This document shows positions 1 to 6,552 of a stretch of DNA of 8,267 nucleotides, in pieces; the stretch's first letter is position 1, and each line of letters opens with the position of its first letter. The stretch spans positions 1-8,267 of the forward strand of contig JAISWV010000390.1 of assembly GCA_031270755.1 (NCBI GenBank). Direction: 5' to 3'. The position numbers were made by a program, and so were the translations under genes. The notes under the pieces were generated by a model that worked only from the letters and a program-made list of their open reading frames with translations, made no database searches and had not been told where the DNA came from. The stretch comes from Synergistaceae bacterium (GTDB taxonomy: Bacteria > Synergistota > Synergistia > Synergistales > Aminobacteriaceae).

Positions 1-2
1 TC

Positions 3-1253
3 GAGCTCATGAGCGGAACCATCGAGGCCGAAAGCGAGTACGGGAAGGGCTCGACTTTTACCGTCGAAATCGATCAGCAAATAGCGGCCCCCGATCCTAT
101 CGGAATCGAAGTGAGCCGAAATTTGAAAACGTACCGCATCGACGAGAACCACCGGGCAAAGGCCCTCGTCCACACGCCCATGCCTTATGGGAAGGTATTG
201 ATCGTGGACGACGTGCAGACCAATCTCGACGTCGCCCAAGCCCTCATGGCGCCCTACGGGCTGACGATACACTGCCTGGCCGGCGGCCGTCAGACCTTGG
301 ACGCGGTCCGCGAGGCCAAAGTACGGTACGACGTCATATTCATGGATCACATGATGCCGGAAATGGACGGGTTGGAAACGGTCCGCCTCATTCGCGGGGA
401 AATCGGCACGGAGTACGCGCGGAATGTGCCCATCATCGCGCTGACCGCCAACGCCCTCCTGGGGAACGAAGAGATGTTTTTGTCCCACGGATTTCAGGAT
501 TTCATCTCGAAACCGATAGACGTCATGAGGCTCGACGAGCTTTTGCACAAGTGGATACGGGACAAGCACCCCACCGAGGCCGCCGACACGCCCGAACCGG
601 CGCCCTCTGCCGCGGTTCCCCGGGTGAACTGGAAGGTGGAGGGGCTCGACGCCAACGGCGGGGTTGCGGTCTTCGGGAGCGAAGCGGCTTACCTTCGAGT
701 CCTCGACGCCTACTCGAAACACACCCTCCCGCTGCTGGAGAAGATCGGGAACATGAACGGGAAACTCCCGGGCGAGAATGCATTGAAAGAATACTTTGTC
801 ACGGTACATGGAATTAAAGGGTCGAGCTTGGGCATATGCGCAGGCAAGGTGGGGAAAATGGCCGAATTTCTCGAAAATGCGGCGAAACGCGGGGATCACG
901 CCGTCATCGCCGGGCACAACGACACCTTTGTCCGCGCCGCCGAAAAACTCGTCGCGGACATTCGCGCTCTGTTGAACAAAAAGCGGCTGGACCAGAGAAA
1001 AAACAAAACAGGAAAAAGCGAAACACGAGACCACCCCGACCTTCGTCTGTTGAACGACATGCTGGAGCAGTGCAGGAGATACGACATGAACCAGATGGAA
1101 AAAATTTTGGACGAGCTGGAGCGTTTCACGTACAAACATCACGGCGAGCTGATAGAATGGCTCCGAAAAAAAACGGACAACTTGGAGTACCAACAGATCC
1201 AGGATCGCCTCGCCCAATCCGTGGACTCCATCGCCGGTCAGCACGCCGGCTAG
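3..1253 (+). CDS. Hybrid histidine kinase, 3' part (HATPase tail, REC, Hpt), 5' end outside the window
   Basis: This is the C-terminal part of a hybrid sensor kinase that would autophosphorylate and pass phosphate His-Asp-His. The frame is open to the window edge, and its first residues (ELMSGTIEAESEYGKGSTF) match the last strand and G-box end of a HATPase_c domain. The ATG at 9 is therefore internal and the true start lies upstream. Counting from the Met at 9, a REC domain spans about 60-185. It has the acidic pair D67/D68, phosphoacceptor D113 in FMDHMMPEMDG, T146 and K168 (SKP). A Pro/Ala-rich linker (about 188-205) leads to an Hpt domain (about 206-330) with phosphoacceptor H267 in VHGIKGSS, an intact HxxKG motif. 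A charged linker and about 60 helical residues (345-405) follow the Hpt; their role is unknown. Sensor and dimerisation domains are not visible. A hairpin terminator lies about 50 bp downstream. The kinase assignment is secure; the signal sensed is unknown. Confidence 0.93.
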   Translation, partial: ELMSGTIEAESEYGKGSTFTVEIDQQIAAPDPIGIEVSRNLKTYRIDENHRAKALVHTPMPYGKVLIVDDVQTNLDVAQALMAPYGLTIHCLAGGRQTLDAVREAKVRYDVIFMDHMMPEMDGLETVRLIRGEIGTEYARNVPIIALTANALLGNEEMFLSHGFQDFISKPIDVMRLDELLHKWIRDKHPTEAADTPEPAPSAAVPRVNWKVEGLDANGGVAVFGSEAAYLRVLDAYSKHTLPLLEKIGNMNGKLPGENALKEYFVTVHGIKGSSLGICAGKVGKMAEFLENAAKRGDHAVIAGHNDTFVRAAEKLVADIRALLNKKRLDQRKNKTGKSETRDHPDLRLLNDMLEQCRRYDMNQMEKILDELERFTYKHHGELIEWLRKKTDNLEYQQIQDRLAQSVDSIAGQHAG

Positions 1254-1300
1254 AGGGCTCTTCGCCGGATGGCGGGGCCAATCGCCCAAGCCAAACACAC

Positions 1301-1340
1301 AACAGGAGGTCTCTGTCCCTGCCGGCCTCCTGTTTTCCTT
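1301..1340 (+). terminator. Probable rho-independent terminator of the first hybrid kinase
   Basis: A perfect 9-bp inverted repeat, AACAGGAGG (1301-1309) and CCTCCTGTT (1326-1334), encloses a 16-nt loop. It is followed by a pyrimidine-rich tract (TTTTCCTTCTCTT). It sits about 50 bp after the kinase stop codon. The downstream tract is interrupted by C residues, so termination may be incomplete. Read on the minus strand, only a weak T-rich stretch follows the stem, so it is a poorer terminator for the convergent Hpt gene. Confidence 0.6.
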
Positions 1341-1372
1341 CTCTTAATTTTCCTTGTCGAGCGCTTGCGTTA

Positions 1373-1402
1373 TCAAAAAACAAAAAATCAAAAAAACAAA
1401 AA
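1373..1402. repeat. A-rich 15-bp imperfect tandem repeat between convergent genes
   Basis: Two adjacent copies of a unit close to TCAAAAAACAAAAAA lie at 1373-1387 and 1388-1402, directly beside the stop codon of the minus-strand Hpt gene. On the minus strand the tract reads as T-rich, so it may help end that transcript, but no hairpin precedes it. Otherwise it is simple low-complexity sequence. Confidence 0.6.
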
Positions 1403-1403
1403 T

Positions 1404-1760
1404 TCAGGCGGGTGGGTTCTGTAAAATGGCGTTTACGCTTTCCATGGTTTTTTCGTAGGCGGCCTCGAAGCCCTTGAAGGTTTCCGCCGTGTCGGCGTCT
1501 GTTTTCAACAAGGCCTCGAAAGGCGGGCAGATTTCGTAAAGCACCGTCATGGAGAGGTTCGCCGCCACTCCTTTGATGGCGTGAACGCTTTTGGCGGCGG
1601 CCTCGCGGTCGTTCGCCTCGATTTCTTTCCTCAATTGCTCGAACTGGGTTCGAGTGGCGAGAAAATGAGTCAGCAGCGTTTTAAAAAGTTTGGTGTTCCC
1701 CCTGATGCGCTCCAGCGCTTTTGTGGTATCCACATATTGTTTGAGTTCCGTTTCGTTCAT
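1404..1760 (-). CDS. Stand-alone histidine phosphotransfer (Hpt) protein
   Basis: This 118-residue protein is a single Hpt domain, a four-helix phosphocarrier that shuttles phosphate between response-regulator receiver domains in multistep phosphorelays. The phosphoacceptor is H60 in VHAIKGVAANLS, an intact HxxKG motif followed by the usual small-residue run. There is no catalytic domain, signal peptide or membrane segment, so it should be cytosolic. Its N-terminal half (ALERIRGNTKLFKTLL) resembles the C-terminal Hpt-like domain of the kinase at 1935-4064 (GLERLKGNGKLYATLL), which suggests paralogy. It is transcribed divergently from that kinase across a 174-bp spacer. A strong Shine-Dalgarno (AGGAGG, 1772-1777) lies 11 nt before this ATG. 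A second, out-of-frame ATG at 1767 lies only 4 nt from it and opens just 28 codons. Partners are inferred from position and similarity only. Confidence 0.92.
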   Translation of the reverse strand: MNETELKQYVDTTKALERIRGNTKLFKTLLTHFLATRTQFEQLRKEIEANDREAAAKSVHAIKGVAANLSMTVLYEICPPFEALLKTDADTAETFKGFEAAYEKTMESVNAILQNPPA

Positions 1761-1934
1761 GATTCATCGTTCCTCCTCGCAAGGTTCTCCGTGTCTTCTT
1801 TCTCTTTATGCCGTACCCCATTTCCAATGATGATAGCATATAATAAGTGGGTTGTTTAAGAGGCCGACGATAATTCCTCAAAAGTCGGAGTACAGGGATT
1901 ACCCGTCGCGGCCACACCGAAAAGAGAGGCAACG
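1761..1934. promoter_or_regulatory. Divergent intergenic region with candidate promoter for the complete kinase
   Basis: This spacer must contain the start signals of both the minus-strand Hpt gene and the plus-strand hybrid kinase. A consensus TATAAT lies at 1839-1844 on the plus strand, about 90 bp before the kinase start. No acceptable -35 hexamer is found 15-19 bp upstream, so the plus-strand promoter is tentative or activator-dependent. On the minus strand the same AT-rich patch offers TATTAT (1840-1845) and a TG-extended TATCAT, also without a clear -35. The Hpt Shine-Dalgarno is at 1771-1778. Confidence 0.35.
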
Positions 1935-4064
1935 GTGATCGGTATGTCGTTTGGAACGATATTCGCTGCTTTCTTGTTGTGGGGAATTTTTTGCATAGGC
2001 CATGCCCATGCCGCCCAAGCTCATGGCAGCCGGGATGACGAAAAAGAACGGGCAATCATGAAATCCGTTTTCAACGCGACGGACGAGATCATTTTTTTTG
2101 TGGAAAAAGACGGAACGCTTTTAGCCTACAACCCCGCTTTCGCCAAAGCCTTCGGCGTCACGGGCGAGGAGGCCATAGGCGAAAGCATGTTCCAGTGGCT
2201 GAAAACCGACCCAGACGAGCGCCAACGCCTGCGGGACTTTCACGGCAGGGTTTTGACGACGCTGGCGCCGCAGAAACTCGAGTACCTCGATAAATCGGAG
2301 TGTTACGAGGCAACGGCGTTTCCCGTCGTGGAAAAAGGCGATCTTTTCGGCATATCCGTCCACATAAGAAACGTCACGACGTACAAAGAGGCCGCGGCCT
2401 CCTTGGCCAAGCGCGAAGAGGACCTCAAGGCCGCGCTGGAGGCCGCTCAAAAGGCAGGTAACGCAAAAAACGAATTTCTATCCCGCATGAGCCACGAAAT
2501 TCGCACGCCCATGAACGCCGTCATCGGTATGACGAAAATCGCGCAGCAGTCTCAGGAGGAGTCCAAGATACGGGACTGCCTCGAGAAGATCGACATCTCC
2601 TCGAAGCAGCTGCTGGCCATCATCAACGACATTCTCGACGTGTCCGAAATCGAGGCGCACAAGCTGGAGCTTTCCAGCGCGTCCTTCGATTTCGAAAAAA
2701 TGCTGGCGAACGTTCGAAATTTGATCGAGGAGAAGGCCGGCGAGAAAAAACAGAAGCTGACCTTTCAGCTCGACGACTCCCTGGACAAGCTGTACGTCGG
2801 CGACGAGGCGCGCCTTTCTCAGGTTATCGTCAACCTTTTGTCAAACGCCGTCAAATTCACTCCGGACAACGGGCGCATCACGTTTTCCGCCCGGCAGAAA
2901 GAGCGCGTCGGCGACGAGGCCGTCCTGGAAATTTCGGTCGAGGACTCCGGCATCGGAGTCGCGCCGGAGGGTCTCACGAGGCTCTTTTCCCCTTTCGAGC
3001 AGGGCGACGGGAGGATCTCCCGCAAATTCGGCGGCACGGGACTGGGGCTCGTCATCTGCAAGAACATCGTCGAACTGATGGGAGGCGCCATCGGAGTTCG
3101 AAGCGAAGAGGGCAAGGGCAGCACCTTCACCTTCACCGTCAAGCTGGGGGTCTCCCACGAGGCTCCGCCGGCGGGGGAAAACGAGGAAAACGCCGATTCG
3201 TCGGAGGTTCTTCAGCTGAAAGGACGCCATCTCCTGATCGTCGACGATATGGAGATCAATCGTGAGATCATGAAGAACCTGCTGGAGGAAACGGGAGCCA
3301 GCATCGACTTCGCCGTGGACGGCCGCTCCGCCCTCGACCGCTTCAGGCAGCTCCCCGACCACTACGACCTGATCCTCATGGACGTGCAGATGCCCCAAAT
3401 GGACGGATACGAGGCTACCCGCGCCCTTCGCGGGATGGCCGTGGAACGGGCCGCGGACATTCCCATCATCGCAATGACGGCCGACGCCTTGAAGGAAGAC
3501 ATCGACAAGTGTTTGGCCTCGGGCATGAACGCCCATGTCGCCAAGCCCATCGACGACCGAGAGCTTTTCCGAACTCTGGCCCACTATCTCAAGCCTCGCG
3601 CGCAGCGGGAAAAGAATGAAGAAAAAGACGAGGGAAAACCGGACGCGGACCGAGGAGGCGCGCCGAGGCAGGACCGAGACGAAAAACCGGCGCCGGGCCT
3701 GGACCTCCAGGCGATTCTGCCGTTTATCGACGTCAAAAGGGGGCTGGAGCGCCTGAAGGGCAACGGCAAACTCTACGCGACTCTGCTTCGAAGCTACCAG
3801 AGAAACGATATGTTCACCAAAATACGGGACGCCCTTTCCCGCCAAGATTTCGAGGACGCCGTGCAGAACGCCCACGCGTTGAACGGCATCGCCGCAAGCC
3901 TGGCAATGAACGAAGTGGTCTCCAGGACGGAGTTGTTGGAGGAGTCGCTGCGCAACGGCGTCGCCGATCAATCGCTCGTGGACAAGCTCGAAATTTCCAC
4001 GGAAGAAACGCGCCGATGGCTTCCCGATTTGATTCGCGGCCTCGAGGAAGGGAAAATGATATGA
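1935..4064 (+). CDS. Hybrid histidine kinase: N-terminal helix, PAS, HisKA, HATPase, REC, Hpt-like
   Basis: This 709-residue hybrid kinase autophosphorylates on His and relays to Asp. In order it has: a hydrophobic helix (about 6-22); a PAS domain (about 42-150); a coiled linker; HisKA with phosphoacceptor H187 in SHEIRTPMN; HATPase_c with N box N300/N304, G1 box DSGIG (337-341) and G2 box GGTGLG (366-371); REC (about 430-553) with D437/D438, phosphoacceptor D483, T515 and K537; a charged linker (555-587); and an Hpt-like domain (about 588-705) with H647. The Hpt motif reads HALNG: the usual Lys is N650 (codon AAC). The GTG start at 1935 follows a GAGAGG element; the next Met (residue 4) would also keep the helix. 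No positive charge precedes the helix and several follow it, favouring N-out, C-in topology with a cytoplasmic kinase. An AHA-A stretch could be cleaved by signal peptidase, which would be unexpected here. It lacks an extracytoplasmic sensor domain and is translationally coupled to the HD-GYP gene. Confidence 0.95.
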   Translation: MIGMSFGTIFAAFLLWGIFCIGHAHAAQAHGSRDDEKERAIMKSVFNATDEIIFFVEKDGTLLAYNPAFAKAFGVTGEEAIGESMFQWLKTDPDERQRLRDFHGRVLTTLAPQKLEYLDKSECYEATAFPVVEKGDLFGISVHIRNVTTYKEAAASLAKREEDLKAALEAAQKAGNAKNEFLSRMSHEIRTPMNAVIGMTKIAQQSQEESKIRDCLEKIDISSKQLLAIINDILDVSEIEAHKLELSSASFDFEKMLANVRNLIEEKAGEKKQKLTFQLDDSLDKLYVGDEARLSQVIVNLLSNAVKFTPDNGRITFSARQKERVGDEAVLEISVEDSGIGVAPEGLTRLFSPFEQGDGRISRKFGGTGLGLVICKNIVELMGGAIGVRSEEGKGSTFTFTVKLGVSHEAPPAGENEENADSSEVLQLKGRHLLIVDDMEINREIMKNLLEETGASIDFAVDGRSALDRFRQLPDHYDLILMDVQMPQMDGYEATRALRGMAVERAADIPIIAMTADALKEDIDKCLASGMNAHVAKPIDDRELFRTLAHYLKPRAQREKNEEKDEGKPDADRGGAPRQDRDEKPAPGLDLQAILPFIDVKRGLERLKGNGKLYATLLRSYQRNDMFTKIRDALSRQDFEDAVQNAHALNGIAASLAMNEVVSRTELLEESLRNGVADQSLVDKLEISTEETRRWLPDLIRGLEEGKMI

Positions 4065-5137
4065 AGAAAAGAGACAAAGTGCTGGTTGTCGACGACATGG
4101 AAATGAACCGCATGATCCTCGACGCCATTCTCTCCGACGACTACGAAGTGATTCAGGCCCAGGACGGGCTTGCCGCCATCGATATTCTCTACAACTCTTT
4201 GGAGCTTCCGGCTATCGTCCTTTTGGACATCATGATGCCCGAAATGGACGGCTTCGAAGTGCTGGAGTTGATCAAATCCAACACGCGCACCGCCGACATC
4301 CCCGTGGTCTTCATCACCGCCGCGGACATCGAGAGCACGGAGACCCGCGGCCTGCGGGCCGGCGCCGTGGATTACGTCTCGAAACCCTTCAACCCGGAGG
4401 TCGTCAAGGCCCGGGTGGACAACCACCTTGAGCTCAAGCGTTACCGCGACAACTTGGAGGAGACGGTGGAGAAAAAAGTGCGGCAATTGGTCCGCAACAA
4501 AGAAAATATGCTGGAGACCCTGGCCACCGTCATCGAATATCGCAACCTGGAGTCCGGGCACCACGTCAGGAGAACGAGCATTCTCTCCAGGACCTTGGTG
4601 GACCGGTTGCTGGACATCCCCTATTACTCCCGCCAATTGCACGAGCTGCACTCCGAGAACCTGCTGAAGGCCGTTCCCATCCACGACATCGGCAAGATCG
4701 GCGTTCCCGACAACATTCTCCTGAAGCCCGGACGCCTGGACCCCCAGGAGTTCGAGATCATCAAAACCCATACCACCATTGGAAGCGACATCATCGACAC
4801 GCTCCTGACCCACGACGAAGGAGACGAATACCTCCACCACTGCCGGGATATCTGCCGCCATCATCACGAGCGCTTCGACGGCAAAGGCTACCCCGACGGT
4901 CTGGCGGGGGAGGCCATTCCGTTGTCGGCCCGCATTTTGTCCATCGTGGACGTCTACGACGCCCTGGTGAACAGTCGGATTTACAAGCCCGCTTTTTCCC
5001 ACGAAGAGGCCATTCGGCTCATCGTGGACGGATCGGGAACTCAGTTCGACCCCGGGCTCATCGAAGCCTTCAAGGAAGTCCACCCCACCTTCGCGACCCT
5101 GCCGATCTGGAGCGACCGCGGCGGTCCTCCGATGTAA
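4061..5137 (+). CDS. REC-HD-GYP response regulator, predicted cyclic-di-GMP phosphodiesterase
   Basis: This 358-residue cytoplasmic response regulator has a REC domain (about 5-122) and, after a helical linker (125-150), an HD-GYP domain (about 150-345). HD-GYP enzymes hydrolyse cyclic di-GMP to pGpG or GMP. The REC domain has D11/D12, phosphoacceptor D56 in LLDIMMPEMDG, T86 and K108 (SKPF). The HD-GYP core is complete: HVRRT (168-172), HDIGKIG with H208/D209, KPG (222-224), H237, HHERFDGKGYPDG (268-280) with GYP at 276-278, and DVYDAL (297-302). Catalytic activity is therefore expected. The start at 4061 was chosen because ATG overlaps the kinase TGA in ATGA and is preceded by GAGGAAGGGA. 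An in-frame upstream ATG at 4016 lies inside kinase coding sequence and would add 15 residues that are not REC-like. The overlap makes the upstream kinase its likely phosphodonor. The family is certain; the partnership is inferred. Confidence 0.96.
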   Translation: MKKRDKVLVVDDMEMNRMILDAILSDDYEVIQAQDGLAAIDILYNSLELPAIVLLDIMMPEMDGFEVLELIKSNTRTADIPVVFITAADIESTETRGLRAGAVDYVSKPFNPEVVKARVDNHLELKRYRDNLEETVEKKVRQLVRNKENMLETLATVIEYRNLESGHHVRRTSILSRTLVDRLLDIPYYSRQLHELHSENLLKAVPIHDIGKIGVPDNILLKPGRLDPQEFEIIKTHTTIGSDIIDTLLTHDEGDEYLHHCRDICRHHHERFDGKGYPDGLAGEAIPLSARILSIVDVYDALVNSRIYKPAFSHEEAIRLIVDGSGTQFDPGLIEAFKEVHPTFATLPIWSDRGGPPM

Positions 5138-5253
5138 GCCTGTAAACCGACGGAAGCCAGGGCACGCGACTGATACGGAACGCATTCCTAAAAGATATTC
5201 GTTTTCTGAAAAACGCGGAGTGCAATGGTTGCGTGATCGCCTGAGGTGACGGC

Positions 5254-5279
5254 ATGCAAAATATGCAAAATATGCAAAA
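5254..5279 (+). repeat. 9-bp tandem repeat at the start of the ATPase gene
   Basis: ATGCAAAAT occurs at 5254-5262 and 5263-5271, followed by ATGCAAAA at 5272-5279. The copies are in frame and encode Met-Gln-Asn, Met-Gln-Asn and Met-Gln-Lys. Each offers a start codon, so copy-number change would alter the N-terminus and spacing to the ribosome-binding site without shifting frame. Confidence 0.85.
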
Positions 5280-6510
5280 AGAGAATTTTACGATCGAGCG
5301 CAGAGAATACCTGAATTGGCTCATAACTTGGCGAGAGCGCCAAATCATCAAGGTCGTCTCCGGCGTCAGGAGGTGCGGCAAGTCTACGCTGTTCGAGCTA
5401 TACCGCGGCCATCTGCTTGAAAGTGGCGTGGATGCGCGGCAGATCCACATGTTGAACTTCGAGGACGTGACGTTTGAGGAACTGACCCACTATAGGAAGA
5501 TGTACGATTACGTCACGAGCAAACTGCTGGCCGGTCGGATGAACTACATCTTCCTCGATGAAATCCAGCGCGTCGGCCAATTCGAAAAGGCGGTCGACAG
5601 CTTGTTCCTCAAAAAGAACTGTGACGTCTATATCACCGGCTCCAACGCCTACTTCATGTCGGGAGAACTTGCCACTCTGCTGTCCGGAAGGTATGTGGAA
5701 CTGAAAATGCTTCCCCTTTCCTTTCGGGAATTCACCGCGGGGCTGAAAGCGCAGGGGCGGGCATTGCCGAGCAATGAGGCGTTCACGCTGTACATGAATC
5801 AAAGTTCTTTTCCGTACCTTCTGCGCTTCCCAAGCGCCCAAGCCGAAGCCCTGGATTATTTGCGCGGTATTTACGACACCGTTTTGTTGAAAGACGTCGT
5901 GACCCGCCTTCGGATCCCGGACGTGAACGTCTTGGAAAACGTCACAAAATTCATGCTGCACAACGTAGGAAATAAAGTGTCGCCCACAAAAATCGCGAAC
6001 ACCCTGAAATCCAAGGGAAGAGGCGTGGATCAAAAAACGGTCGACCGGTACCTGCGGGGCTTGACGGACAGCCTGATGCTGTACGAGGCCAGCAGATACA
6101 ACATCAAAGGCAGGCAGTACCTGACGACCCAAAGCAAATATTACGTTGTGGACGTGGCCCTGCGGAACGCGCTCGTTCGAGGGCATGACGACGACGCCGG
6201 ACATCTCCTCGAAAACGTCGTTTATCTGGAATTGCTGCGCCGAGGGTTCCGTGTGTCGGCCGGGATGTTGGACGATGGCGGAGAAGTGGACTTCGTGGCG
6301 GAAAAGGCCGGAAGCGTCGTCTACTGCCAGGTGGCGGCGACAGCGCTGGACGAGGACGTTTTGCGGCGGGAACTCGCGCCGCTCAGGAGGTTATTGGACA
6401 ACTACCCCAAATACCTGCTGACGCTGGATGAAACCTTCGGAAACGCGAACTATGACGGGATCCTGAAACGGAACGTTTTGGACTGGCTGCTGAACGACGG
6501 CGGCCTATGA
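5254..6510 (+). CDS. AAA_14 / DUF4143 family ATP-binding protein
   Basis: This 418-residue P-loop ATPase belongs to the widespread AAA_14 plus DUF4143 family, whose cellular role is poorly defined. Walker A is GVRRCGKST (37-45), Walker B is YIFLDE (98-103) and a sensor-1-like YITGSN is at 126-131. LPLSFREF (153-160) is the characteristic start of the region leading to DUF4143. Residues about 200-300 include a winged-helix-like stretch (NKVSPTKIANTLKSKG). The C-terminus (about 310-405) has a GGEVDFVAEK...VYCQVA pattern that resembles a RecB/PD-(D/E)xK-type nuclease fold, but the usual catalytic Glu-x-Lys reads Gln-x-Ala. Family members often show this, so nuclease activity is doubtful. No membrane segment is seen. 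Translation starts within a 9-bp tandem repeat giving three in-frame ATGs (5254, 5263, 5272); TGAGGTGA at 5242-5249 favours the first. It follows the signalling genes after 116 bp and appears to be a single-gene unit. A toxin, defence or maintenance role cannot be decided from sequence. Confidence 0.93.
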   Translation: MQNMQNMQKENFTIERREYLNWLITWRERQIIKVVSGVRRCGKSTLFELYRGHLLESGVDARQIHMLNFEDVTFEELTHYRKMYDYVTSKLLAGRMNYIFLDEIQRVGQFEKAVDSLFLKKNCDVYITGSNAYFMSGELATLLSGRYVELKMLPLSFREFTAGLKAQGRALPSNEAFTLYMNQSSFPYLLRFPSAQAEALDYLRGIYDTVLLKDVVTRLRIPDVNVLENVTKFMLHNVGNKVSPTKIANTLKSKGRGVDQKTVDRYLRGLTDSLMLYEASRYNIKGRQYLTTQSKYYVVDVALRNALVRGHDDDAGHLLENVVYLELLRRGFRVSAGMLDDGGEVDFVAEKAGSVVYCQVAATALDEDVLRRELAPLRRLLDNYPKYLLTLDETFGNANYDGILKRNVLDWLLNDGGL

Positions 6511-6552
6511 CCTCGAGACGACCGAGTGAGGCGTACACAAAAGCTTGAACGT

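Noticed and set aside
1856..1934. Possible c-di-GMP riboswitch in the kinase leader
   Set aside because: Considered because of the HD-GYP gene downstream. The leader shows only a 5-bp stem and none of the conserved GEMM-type core.
2841..3971. Long minus-strand open frame (376 codons) opposite the hybrid kinase
   Set aside because: The plus-strand frame has an unbroken set of HATPase, REC and Hpt motifs. The antisense frame has no recognisable domain and is a by-product of G/C-ending codons.
4016..4060. Earlier in-frame start for the REC-HD-GYP gene
   Set aside because: The extra 15 residues are not REC-like and overlap kinase coding sequence. The ATG at 4061 has a good ribosome-binding site and the ATGA overlap.
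3968..5185. Long minus-strand open frame (405 codons) opposite the HD-GYP gene
   Set aside because: It is antisense to a complete REC-HD-GYP protein; its Val/Asp/His-rich translation is typical of a shadow frame.
5200..5215. Perfect hairpin CGTTTT-CTGA-AAAACG after the HD-GYP gene
   Set aside because: The stem is only 6 bp, AT-rich and not followed by a T tract, so it does not qualify as a terminator. No operator logic could be supported.
5398..6204. Minus-strand open frame (268 codons) opposite the ATPase gene
   Set aside because: It lies wholly within the AAA_14/DUF4143 coding region, with no domain or start signal of its own.
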